From: Microcaldota archaeon
GTDB taxonomy: Archaea; Micrarchaeota; Micrarchaeia; Micrarchaeales; Micrarchaeaceae
Assembly (NCBI GenBank): GCA_021829015.1
Contig: JAJZOJ010000034.1
Coordinates: 1 to 16,537 of the forward strand
Direction of reading: 5' to 3'
DNA: 16,537 bases
Shown here: piece by piece, positions 1 to 7,940 of the stretch
Numbering within the stretch: position 1 is the first letter of the stretch
Layout of the letters: each line of letters opens with the position of its first letter
Program-made: the position numbers and the translations under genes
The notes under the pieces: model-generated
Database searches by the model: none
The model's input: the letters and a program-made list of their open reading frames with translations, nothing else
What the model was told of the DNA's origin: nothing

Positions 1-770
1 TAGACGGCATAGGCGCCAGGCGCTCGCTGGGCCAGAGCTTCCTGGTGAACGAATCCATAGCAAGGATGGAGGCGGCGTACGGCAAGGGGATGAACGTGCT
101 CGAGCTGGGGCCAGGCCTCGGAATATTGACAAGGGAGCTGTGCGCATCTGCAAGGAGCGTTGTGGCAGTGGAGAAGGATCCCAGGCTGACCGACATGTTG
201 AAAATGAGCATAAAGTCAAGGAGGCTAAGGCTAGTGGGCAGGGATTTCTTCGAGGTTGATGCAGGGTCTTTCGGGAAGCCGGACATAATGATATCCAACA
301 TACCATACAGCCTATCAAGCAAGGTGATACAGTGGCTGCTGGAGCACAGGATGCCCGCCCTGATATGCGTCCAGAGGGAATTCGCGGACCACATGACCGC
401 GATTCCGGGAACTAGGGACTATTCGAAGCTCAGCGTGGTCTCATCGCTGGCATTCAAGGTGCACAAGGTAAAGGAGGTTGCCGCCGGAAATTTCTATCCG
501 AAGCCTAAGGTCGATTCGGAGATAGTATACCTTGCTCCTAGGTCTACCGAACTGAGCGGCAGCGAGATGTCCACAATATCGCTGCTGATGAACCACAAGA
601 AAAAGAGGCTAAGGAACGCCATAATGGATTCGTGCAAGTCCTTGCGGCTTGACAGAAGGGCCGCCAGGAAGCTCTCGGAGGAAGTCGGGGAAAGCACCGT
701 TCGGCCGTTCCAGATGGGCCCATCGGAGCTCCTCGAAGTGTCGCGGAGGATAAACGCGCTACTCGAATGA
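1..770 (+). CDS. ksgA: 16S rRNA dimethyladenosine transferase KsgA/RsmA, 5'-partial
   Basis: SAM-dependent enzyme that dimethylates two adjacent adenines near the 3' end of 16S rRNA during small-subunit maturation. The reading frame is open to the left edge (first full codon at position 3), so the true start lies upstream. A GTG at 45 is in frame but too late, because the conserved N-terminal signature RRSLGQSFLV lies at 18-47, before and across it. Visible motifs are the SAM-binding loop VLELGPGLGIL, the catalytic NIPYSLSS (motif IV), QREFADHM, and FYPKPKVDSEIV. About 255 codons are present; family members are about 260-280 aa, so only a few N-terminal residues are missing. The stop overlaps the convergent downstream gene by 12 bp. 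The family assignment is very secure. Confidence 0.95.
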   Translation, partial: DGIGARRSLGQSFLVNESIARMEAAYGKGMNVLELGPGLGILTRELCASARSVVAVEKDPRLTDMLKMSIKSRRLRLVGRDFFEVDAGSFGKPDIMISNIPYSLSSKVIQWLLEHRMPALICVQREFADHMTAIPGTRDYSKLSVVSSLAFKVHKVKEVAAGNFYPKPKVDSEIVYLAPRSTELSGSEMSTISLLMNHKKKRLRNAIMDSCKSLRLDRRAARKLSEEVGESTVRPFQMGPSELLEVSRRINALLE

Positions 771-1424
771 GTACAACGGGCTTTGCACCTCCTTCATTAT
801 CCGTGCATTGCCGATCAGGGATTTTGCATTTGACTCGAGCTCCTCTGATTTCTCCTTCCCGAGAAGCATCTTGTAGTGCATTGGCACCACAGTCCTTGGC
901 TTTATCCTGTCTGCAGCCTTTGCCGCCTCGTCGAGGGACATTGTGTAAGTGCCGCCGCATGGGAGAAGCGCCACGTCTATGTTCTCCAAGCTGCCCATCT
1001 CGGGGATGAGGTCCGTGTCGCCAGCATGGTATATCCTCCTGCCCCCTGTTTCTATGATGTAGCCCACCCAGTTCTCGGATTTCGGGTGGAACTTCAGCCG
1101 CTCATCCCTTAGGTTATATGCGGGCACAGCTGTCACCTTTACGCCCTTGAAGTCAATCGAGGAGCCCGGCTTTGCAACTGCTATGAGGTTCCTCTCGCCC
1201 TTGAGGCAGTTGTTGGCGGCTATGAATTTCGTATCCGGCTTCCTGACCTTGCCTATGTCAGATGCGCTGTGGTGGTCGAAATGGTCATGGGTGACAAGCA
1301 CAAGGTCCGCCTTCTCGCTGAATGTATCATTGACCTTGAACGGGTCTATGAAAACGTTTCCCGCATTTGTCTTTATGTAGAAGCTCGCGTGCCCTATCCA
1401 GAATATGCTTTCCTCAATCTCCAC
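759..1424 (-). CDS. Metallo-beta-lactamase-fold hydrolase, UPF0173/UlaG-like
   Basis: A 221-aa single-domain metal-dependent hydrolase. The metal-binding motif THDHFDHHS (residues 45-53, HxHxDH), the later GDTD (135-138) and PMHY (181-184) are in the expected order for the UPF0173 branch, which is related to the UlaG lactonase. There is no signal peptide or membrane segment, so it is cytoplasmic. The physiological substrate of archaeal UPF0173 proteins is not known and I do not assign one. The start is GTG at 1424, because the only nearby ATG (at 1440) is out of frame. A GGTG Shine-Dalgarno-like element lies about 7 nt upstream. It is convergent with ksgA (12-bp overlap) and divergent from the giant surface protein gene. 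Confidence 0.88.
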   Translation of the reverse strand: MEIEESIFWIGHASFYIKTNAGNVFIDPFKVNDTFSEKADLVLVTHDHFDHHSASDIGKVRKPDTKFIAANNCLKGERNLIAVAKPGSSIDFKGVKVTAVPAYNLRDERLKFHPKSENWVGYIIETGGRRIYHAGDTDLIPEMGSLENIDVALLPCGGTYTMSLDEAAKAADRIKPRTVVPMHYKMLLGKEKSEELESNAKSLIGNARIMKEVQSPLYSFE

Positions 1425-1459
1425 GATAATACACCATCATTTAAATTCATGCGCTTTTT

Positions 1460-1469
1460 ATTATAAATA
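1460..1469. promoter_or_regulatory. TATA element between divergent genes, possibly bidirectional
   Basis: The core TTATAAATA (1461-1469) contains the self-complementary TTATAA. On the + strand its centre is 25 nt upstream of the ATG at 1490, the archaeal spacing for a leaderless transcript. On the - strand the same element would start transcription near 1438, giving a leader of about 14 nt that carries GGTG before the GTG at 1424. A second AT-rich element, ATTTAAAT at 1439-1446, lies only 18 nt from that GTG. Whether one element serves both genes is inference. Confidence 0.6.
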
Positions 1470-1489
1470 CCTTGGCGGCAACTGGTAAG

Positions 1490-4400
1490 ATGAGAAATTC
1501 TGCATATGTTATTATGGTGTGCATTGCGCTACTTGCCGCATTGCCTACGTTATCCAATGCCGTGCAGGTTGGCGGATGCTACGGCCCAACCTCTGGATTT
1601 GCCGCAGGGGGATGCTTTTTCACCAACGTCGACATCGTCTACACATCCTATACATCCAGCGCAGGCTTCGGCACGGTGCTGCCGGTTGCGCTGCCTGCCG
1701 GGCTTCCAAGCCCCACACCTGTCATAAAGACCGTCCTGTCAGACAACCAGCAGAATGGCCAGACATTGATAACCTGCCCGCAGTCGCCCAATCCGCAGAA
1801 CAGCATGGAGTACTTCTCGACCGATTCGTCTGGCTACATAGCGGGAAACAGGTGCCTGGCAGACCTGCCACTAATGGCAACACCCATAACGCTGACGACT
1901 ACCGTTATCTGGCTGCCGTTCTGGCATGCGGTTGCCTCATCGTCGTACAACATCGGACTTCTGGGCTATGGGACCATATCGAATCTCGCGTATTCCGGTG
2001 AGACGAACAACCAGGGGTCGTCGCAGTACAACATATCGAGCGGATACAACACACAATCATACATATTCGGGCAGGTGCCCGCATCATCGCAGTCTGACCT
2101 GTGGACATGGACGGTGCAGTATGCGGACCTTGGCAAGGCCGACCTCAGCCAGCTCTCGGTTTCCAAGAGCTTCACTGGACTTTCGTTCGTCATCCCGCTA
2201 GTGTGCACATACACATACAACTACCAGTTCCATTCGTACATACAGAGCATAAATAACGCATACATACAGGTCCCGCAGTACAACAGCATCGCGCTGAAGG
2301 ACAAGGACTGGCTTAATTTCAGCAACTACCTATACAGCCCGGTCGAGAGCAAGGGCTCAACAAACTGCCATGCGCAGCTGCTGCAGGGGTTTGACTGCGG
2401 CGGCTGGAGAAGGCTGTCCGGGAACTCATCCCTTGACGTGGGCGGCAAGGTCTACAGAGGGGTCAACGTTTATTACGGGACTAAGGCGGTCTCTACGGAT
2501 CCCTCGGCCGACTATCCACAGTCGCTGCTTGCGGTGTACAGCGGCGGCTACGGGGAGGTCAATGCGCTGTCGATGGACTTCATGGACGTGAACGCGCTGC
2601 CGGTCATAACTGACAGCGTGGTCATGCCAACCACATATACGCCGCTGAACGGCAAGCCATACTATCTCAATTACTCGTTCAACGTCTACAGCATACACAA
2701 CTACATGACGCCCTCAAACTCGCTGGACGGCATGTCGATCTTCCAGCCCGAAGGCTTCTTCGCGAGCTACAACGGGTTCCTCGCCGAGTTCCCGTTCAAT
2801 TCCGTTTCGATAACCGCGCCTGAGCCCAACAGCCTTGCAAGCCCGCAGAGGAGCTTCCTTAGCACCTTGAACTACAAGCAGGCAGTTGCAGCCAAGTTCG
2901 GCTACAACAAGACCTACCAGACTAGGACGTTCCTCGGCCCGCTTGACTATGGGATGGTGAAGAATCCCGCATTCATAGCCGCATCGCCCAACGGCTACGT
3001 GTACGTTATAAACTACTCCGATGTGAACTGCTGGTACTGCCTGTCCGACACCGCGACAGCGAACCTGTTCCAGTTCAGGTTCATGCCGCAGGGCTACTTC
3101 AACATGAGCACGAACCCGCCAAACAAGATGGGATTCGCAGGAGGGCCTAAGCCATGGAACTACAACTGGGATACTTATGCTGCTGATGCATCGCTCGAGG
3201 GCAGCCAGAGCCTCTATCTGACTGGCGTGTGGGTCCTCTCAAAGAACAAGAACTGGTGGGTCTGGCCAGGAGGGCTGTCATGGCAGGGCGGCGCACTGAA
3301 GAAGTTCATACCTCTCGCGGTGCAGGCCGACGACAACGGCGACCTGTTTCTTATAGGCACTGGGAAGAGCGGCGGCCTGAAGCTGGCAGGGCTGATACCT
3401 CCGGGAGGGAAGAGCTACGTGGCCAATTACACAGGGGACATGCCCAAGGACTTCGTGGCCTCTGACGAATTCGCCGTATCTCCAGGGGGCCAGTTCGTAT
3501 ACGCGGCCAATGCCTCATGGGACCAGGGGATAAACGTATACTCGACCCACATATCAGGATCCAGCGGCGGAGGGGTAACGAAGAATACATTCACATACTC
3601 GGGCAACATACCGCTATCGTACTCCAATTCAACGTACAACATGAACATAGCCGCGTACCTTGCTGCGGGAGGGCCATACCACGACCCGGCGGTTGCGGCC
3701 GCATACACGGCGCTCAAGTCCAAGCCGGTTCCTGACACCCACTATTACCATCATCCAGTCTCGATAATAGACTCCAAGGGGATCCTGTACGTCATAGACA
3801 ACTGGTCCTTCGATGTCGACGGCTACAGATCCTCCATACTGATGCTCAGGGCCTTCTCGCAGAACGGGACTGAGCTGCAGATAAACCCAACGATGATAAA
3901 CACGATGTATCCGTCAAATCCCGCCGCGGCGTCAACCCCTGCGCCCAGCCTTGGATCGATAACCCCATCGAATGGGTGGGAGCCTTACGGATGGCCCCTA
4001 GCGGCAAACATAAGCCTGCCCAATTACAAGTCGGTATCGTACTGCGAGTATGACTGCACCAAGGGGCCGAACAGCTTCAATTCCGCGTATCCGCCGATAG
4101 GTCCGAAAATTGACGAGTTCGGCGGGCAGGTCGGCAAAGGAACGAATAGCCTGGTGATATCCTCGGACTTCAATGGCACGCTCTACCTGATAGCCCATCC
4201 GTGGTCGTTCAGTTACGGCAACCCCGGCTGCATAACTGCCGCCTGCCCAGTGGACCCGCTCTACACAGAACTGCTGGTGCTCAGGCCGAACATACAGAAC
4301 TACACCAAGATCGCATTTGCAGGTAATTCCACGTACATGTGCTACCTGAACAAGACCCCTACGAGCATATCAACCTGCACCTACAACCAGCAGACAGCCG

Positions 4401-7117
4401 CGGTGCTCAGCCACATATATCCTCCAATACTCGGGGTTCCGAGCTCATTCAATTATGTCGAGGGACTTGGGGGCCCGGAGCAGTACCTGAACCTGCAGAA
4501 TGCCCTGTCGTCATCATTCCCGACGGGCGCTGACGGCAACAGCTACAAGAGCTCGGTGAACAAGGAGGTCAACAACGGATTCTCCGGAGGGCCGAACTAC
4601 AATGCGCTCGCGACCGGGCCGTTCCCAACGTCGCAGGCAACCGCTGCCAATGTCCCCGCATCGTTCATCAAGAGCACCGTAGGCGGCTATGCCATAGTAC
4701 CGTACACGATAAACGTGGTTCTTCAGCAGAAATGGACCTACACCTCCGAGGTTCCAATCAATCCATTCCTTATTCCGATATGCTGGCCCTTCCCGAAGCA
4801 GGACATAAACGAGGTGAAGCAGTTCCAGTACAAGACCATCAATCTCGGAAGCAGCACGCTCAACCAGACGATAGAGGGCGGCAGCCCTTACCTGCAGTAC
4901 CTACCGTCGCAGCTAAATTACGTCCAGAACCTTTCCGATTCTGGCGCGATAATATCCCCCTACGTGAACTTCCAGGACTTCACGGCAAGGCTTTTCGGCG
5001 AGATATACGTGAACCAGACGATAAGCCCGAAATCGGCCATTGCGAGCAGCGCAACGGCGCTCTTTCCCGGGCTACCCGCTACTGTCAATGCGGTAAGGAC
5101 ACTGGACTACTGGCCTGAGCAGTACCTGCAGGTAAGCAGGTTCGGGAAGGCCTACGCCTATGACACGCAGGAGAACGTGAACACCTTCGTGGTCGGGGCA
5201 AACTGCGGCGTCACATGCCTTGTTCCCAACTACTATTATTCCCCGCTGAGCGGCCTGCAGAACAACTACAACAGCGCGTTCTCGTACACGAACATAAACG
5301 TCACGCAGTTCTTCCAGCTCTTCGAGCTCTTCAAGTACAACTCCCACATCGGCAACATAGTCCTCAACCTGACCGGGGACAAGGGCGTTTACGGGTACAA
5401 CAGGTTCATATACACATTCGTGGACAGGTTCAACAACACGATATACATGCCCCTTGACGTGGACCTTGCAAACATAACCCAGCTGTCGATGAATTACTCC
5501 ACATTAATAGACCCGAGCAACGAGAACCAGACCGCCGTAACGGTCCAGGGCAGCGCATACTACAACACCCCTTCGGGAACAAAGCCCGTGAAGGGCGGCT
5601 CCATATACCTGTACTGGGACACGAACATCAACTACTACAACACGATAGTCACCCCAAGCAGCAACCCGTCCCAGTATTACGATTATGCGCTCAGGTGCGC
5701 CCTTGCGCCTGAAATTGCCTGCAACCTCTCCAATCCATTGAGCACCCTGACCCAGAAGCAGCCGGCAGGGGCCCTGGAGGCTGACCTGCCATCGTACCAT
5801 CCGGACTACGGGCCATCCGGCTCATGCCAGACCCAGCCTACGAGCCTGCTGCAGCCTACGGTGTACAACTGCAACCTGTTCGGAAACTATGGCCTGAAAT
5901 CCGTCAGCCAGGGGATCAACGGCTACCAGTACTGCATGCCCTACTTCCCCAACGGCACCGGAATATTCACATCGCAGCTAGGTCTTATAGGAATCGCAAA
6001 GACAGATTCGAACGGCAACTTCAAGTACACGTTCAATGCATGCGGCGTAGGGCAGGACAGGGTAGTGGCGCAGTACTACGGCAATGCGGCCCCGGAGCCG
6101 ATAATAGTGCAGCAGACACCGCTTACCCTATCAGGCGGCGTCAATGAATTCGGCACCAACATAAACCCCGCAAATACCGTGAAGACGCAGGAATACAACT
6201 ACAACAACGCACCAAATGTAACCACTACCGAATTCGAGATAGGCGCATACGGAATCAGCCTGAAGTACACCTACGTATTCATACCAGTGATAATAATCGT
6301 GATACTGATACTCGCGGCAAGGGGCTCATTGGGCTCGGACTTCTTCGCCCTGTTCGGCATAAGCACGCTTATAAATTCCGCAGGGGGCCTGTGGGGCCAG
6401 AGCGGCGTAGGAAGGGGCCTGACAGCCAGGACAAAGACAGGAAAGGCCGTAGGAAAGAAATACGGCGCGGACAGCAAGGCCACGGGCAAGGCAGCCACGG
6501 GCATATACAAGTCATACAAGGGATGGACCGCAGGCAACGTCGCGATAAAGAAGGAGATGCTCAGGAAGATGTCCACCTCCCAGATACGGACATTGCTGTA
6601 CAGCAAGGGGCTTGCGCGCGACCAGGCCAGGGCGATGGGCCGCAATGAGCTGATAGAGTTCGCAGCGGCCAACATAGGCATGGTTGCGATGTCCTCCTAC
6701 TACGAGAAGAAGGTCAAGCCAAGGATACCTCCGGGAGACATGCCCCCGCTTCCGTCGCCGTATTCGAAGGGGCAGGTACGCATGTCAGTGAAGGACTTCT
6801 ATAAGGCGTACTACGGATCCAGGAGCAAGAATACGAGGAAGCCGAATGCCCCGGCAGGCGGCTCTGCCCCAGCGCAGCCAAAGAAGCCGCTGGAGGAGAC
6901 CGAGCAGGGAGCGCCAATAACCCCCAAGCAGGCGTCATCCACCTCCAAGATGCTCTCAACCGCAACGGAGAAGAACATAACGGACATGCTAAAGTACTAC
7001 GGGCTGACGGCACCCCCATCATCCAACAGGGACGACCTGATAAACTTCGCAAGCGCGCACCTTACCCCGGAGCAGATAAGCAAGTACTTAGAGGGCGTTG
7101 GCGGATTCCAGAGCTAG
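1490..7117 (+). CDS. Giant secreted, C-terminally anchored surface glycoprotein with cytoplasmic tail
   Basis: About 1875 aa; no family recognised with certainty. Residues 1-24 form a Sec signal peptide (hydrophobic VIMVCIALLAAL, likely cut after SNA). Residues 25 to about 1590 are Tyr/Asn/Ser/Gly-rich with more than 25 N-x-S/T sequons, as expected for an extracellular glycoprotein. Five strand motifs of the form G-x-(V/L)-(Y/F)-(V/L)-(I/A), such as GYVYVINY, GDLFLIGTG, GQFVYAANA, GILYVIDN and GTLYLIAH (about residues 499-905), suggest a beta-propeller-like region. GGSIYLYW and TDSNGNFKYTF near 1380-1540 resemble an Ig-like domain. A transmembrane helix (FIPVIIIVILILAA, about 1596-1614) is followed by a basic, Pro-rich tail of about 260 aa with two related helical motifs. 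The ATG at 1490 is chosen over an in-frame TTG at 1472 because the TATA box lies 25 nt before the ATG. A surface-layer or adhesion role is inference. Confidence 0.82.
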   Translation: MRNSAYVIMVCIALLAALPTLSNAVQVGGCYGPTSGFAAGGCFFTNVDIVYTSYTSSAGFGTVLPVALPAGLPSPTPVIKTVLSDNQQNGQTLITCPQSPNPQNSMEYFSTDSSGYIAGNRCLADLPLMATPITLTTTVIWLPFWHAVASSSYNIGLLGYGTISNLAYSGETNNQGSSQYNISSGYNTQSYIFGQVPASSQSDLWTWTVQYADLGKADLSQLSVSKSFTGLSFVIPLVCTYTYNYQFHSYIQSINNAYIQVPQYNSIALKDKDWLNFSNYLYSPVESKGSTNCHAQLLQGFDCGGWRRLSGNSSLDVGGKVYRGVNVYYGTKAVSTDPSADYPQSLLAVYSGGYGEVNALSMDFMDVNALPVITDSVVMPTTYTPLNGKPYYLNYSFNVYSIHNYMTPSNSLDGMSIFQPEGFFASYNGFLAEFPFNSVSITAPEPNSLASPQRSFLSTLNYKQAVAAKFGYNKTYQTRTFLGPLDYGMVKNPAFIAASPNGYVYVINYSDVNCWYCLSDTATANLFQFRFMPQGYFNMSTNPPNKMGFAGGPKPWNYNWDTYAADASLEGSQSLYLTGVWVLSKNKNWWVWPGGLSWQGGALKKFIPLAVQADDNGDLFLIGTGKSGGLKLAGLIPPGGKSYVANYTGDMPKDFVASDEFAVSPGGQFVYAANASWDQGINVYSTHISGSSGGGVTKNTFTYSGNIPLSYSNSTYNMNIAAYLAAGGPYHDPAVAAAYTALKSKPVPDTHYYHHPVSIIDSKGILYVIDNWSFDVDGYRSSILMLRAFSQNGTELQINPTMINTMYPSNPAAASTPAPSLGSITPSNGWEPYGWPLAANISLPNYKSVSYCEYDCTKGPNSFNSAYPPIGPKIDEFGGQVGKGTNSLVISSDFNGTLYLIAHPWSFSYGNPGCITAACPVDPLYTELLVLRPNIQNYTKIAFAGNSTYMCYLNKTPTSISTCTYNQQTAAVLSHIYPPILGVPSSFNYVEGLGGPEQYLNLQNALSSSFPTGADGNSYKSSVNKEVNNGFSGGPNYNALATGPFPTSQATAANVPASFIKSTVGGYAIVPYTINVVLQQKWTYTSEVPINPFLIPICWPFPKQDINEVKQFQYKTINLGSSTLNQTIEGGSPYLQYLPSQLNYVQNLSDSGAIISPYVNFQDFTARLFGEIYVNQTISPKSAIASSATALFPGLPATVNAVRTLDYWPEQYLQVSRFGKAYAYDTQENVNTFVVGANCGVTCLVPNYYYSPLSGLQNNYNSAFSYTNINVTQFFQLFELFKYNSHIGNIVLNLTGDKGVYGYNRFIYTFVDRFNNTIYMPLDVDLANITQLSMNYSTLIDPSNENQTAVTVQGSAYYNTPSGTKPVKGGSIYLYWDTNINYYNTIVTPSSNPSQYYDYALRCALAPEIACNLSNPLSTLTQKQPAGALEADLPSYHPDYGPSGSCQTQPTSLLQPTVYNCNLFGNYGLKSVSQGINGYQYCMPYFPNGTGIFTSQLGLIGIAKTDSNGNFKYTFNACGVGQDRVVAQYYGNAAPEPIIVQQTPLTLSGGVNEFGTNINPANTVKTQEYNYNNAPNVTTTEFEIGAYGISLKYTYVFIPVIIIVILILAARGSLGSDFFALFGISTLINSAGGLWGQSGVGRGLTARTKTGKAVGKKYGADSKATGKAATGIYKSYKGWTAGNVAIKKEMLRKMSTSQIRTLLYSKGLARDQARAMGRNELIEFAAANIGMVAMSSYYEKKVKPRIPPGDMPPLPSPYSKGQVRMSVKDFYKAYYGSRSKNTRKPNAPAGGSAPAQPKKPLEETEQGAPITPKQASSTSKMLSTATEKNITDMLKYYGLTAPPSSNRDDLINFASAHLTPEQISKYLEGVGGFQS

Positions 7118-7644
7118 GCGGCAAGGGCCCCGAGCGCCTTCCTGAGGAGCTCCCTTTCCCTAATCGTTATTGTTTCCTCCTTGAGCAGCCTCTGGCTTGA
7201 TTCCGCATACCTAAGCGCCTCGATCCTTCCGGCATCCGATCCCATGAGCAGCCTAAGGAGCTCGTAGGGATCCGTCTCCCCTGCTCTTTCAGGTATCTCG
7301 CCTACCATCGATTCCACGGACTTCGCATACTCCATGAGCATCGATATCTGGCCCACCGCAAGCAGGAACTTGTCAAGGCGCTCCTTTGTCGCGACGTCCT
7401 CCGGGGGCTTCCCAGAGTACATCTCCATTATCCTATCCTTCTCCTCCAGCAATCTCCCTATTATGAACATCTTCATGTCTATCTCGCTGGGCCTGTCCGG
7501 GAGGTTTATGAGAGACCCTCCGACGTCTATCGCCTTTGAATCTATCGCGAGCTGCAGCATGTCCATCGCCTGCATGATGAGCTCGGCCCTTATCCTGCTG
7601 AGCATGTCCTCGCACTGCATCCATGCCGGCGTCTCATCATCCAT
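7114..7644 (-). CDS. Hypothetical alpha-helical cytoplasmic protein
   Basis: A 176-aa acidic protein that I do not recognise. It has no signal peptide, membrane helix or cysteine pair; the single Cys is near the N-terminus. Composition and heptad-like spacing (ELIMQAMDMLQLAI, LDKFLLAVGQISMLMEYA, and the C-terminal run of Glu/Arg/Leu) point to an all-helical fold. The start ATG at 7644 is preceded by AGTGATATGA, a weak GGTGA-type ribosome site. The gene lies 34 nt downstream of the 5S rRNA gene on the same strand, with no clear TATA box of its own, so it may be read through from the 5S promoter. Its stop codon shares a CTAG tetranucleotide with the stop of the giant surface protein gene. Confidence 0.75.
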   Translation of the reverse strand: MDDETPAWMQCEDMLSRIRAELIMQAMDMLQLAIDSKAIDVGGSLINLPDRPSEIDMKMFIIGRLLEEKDRIMEMYSGKPPEDVATKERLDKFLLAVGQISMLMEYAKSVESMVGEIPERAGETDPYELLRLLMGSDAGRIEALRYAESSQRLLKEETITIRERELLRKALGALAA

Positions 7645-7654
7645 TCATATCACT

Positions 7655-7671
7655 AGAAAGCAAAACAATAA
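7655..7671 (-). terminator. Possible pyrimidine-rich terminator of the 5S gene
   Basis: On the - strand the stretch just after the 5S 3' end reads TTATTGTTTTGCTTTCT. Archaeal termination favours T-rich tracts, but no run exceeds four T, and the next gene begins 11 nt later. Leaky termination is therefore possible. Confidence 0.3.
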
Positions 7672-7678
7672 GCATGAG

Positions 7679-7795
7679 TGTCAAACAGCAACATGCTTTC
7701 CCGTCCGAAGACAGTACACACATATCGCATGCAGGCTTAGCTTCCAAGTTCGGAATGGGTTTGGGCGTTTCCCTGCAAACTATTACCGTTTGACA
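7679..7795 (-). rRNA. rrf: 5S ribosomal RNA
   Basis: About 117 nt. The two ends form a perfect 8-bp helix I (TGTCAAAC at the 5' end with GTTTGACA at the 3' end). The interior contains the highly conserved loop B/C region CCCATTCCGAACTTGGAAG followed by CTAAGCC, then TACTGTCTTCGGACGGGAAAG for helices IV/V. It has its own TATA box 25 nt upstream. No 16S or 23S sequence is present next to it, because a protein gene on the opposite strand lies upstream. It is thus a solitary 5S gene not embedded in an rRNA operon. The ends could be off by one or two bases. Confidence 0.93.
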
Positions 7796-7814
7796 GTATT
7801 ATTATGCGGAATCA

Positions 7815-7826
7815 TATTTAAATACC
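7815..7826 (-). promoter_or_regulatory. TATA box of the 5S rRNA gene
   Basis: The - strand reads GGTATTTAAATA, centred about 25 nt before the 5S 5' end at 7795. The position and sequence fit a strong archaeal promoter. Confidence 0.75.
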
Positions 7827-7873
7827 ATGCGCTTCGCGGTCAATGGCGGCAGCGCAGCCCCATTTCCTGAAAA

Positions 7874-7883
7874 TTATTATATT
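7874..7883 (+). promoter_or_regulatory. Probable TATA box of the SLT-domain gene
   Basis: TTATTATATT, the only good AT-rich element between the 5S promoter and the SLT gene. It would start transcription near 7904, giving a leader of about 37 nt before the ATG at 7941. Confidence 0.45.
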
Positions 7884-7940
7884 TCGGGCGCCCAAGTGGA
7901 TGCAAGCACAGCCAATCGCCAATGCCTAATCCGTGGTAAG

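Noticed and set aside
1472..1489. TTG start giving the giant protein six more residues
   Set aside because: It lies only 7 nt after the centre of the TATA box, so it would not be in the transcript, and ATG at 1490 begins a normal signal peptide.
7827..7940. Upstream ATG extending the SLT protein by 38 residues
   Set aside because: The extension overlaps the 5S promoter flank, precedes the gene's own TATA box and pushes the signal peptide to an internal position.
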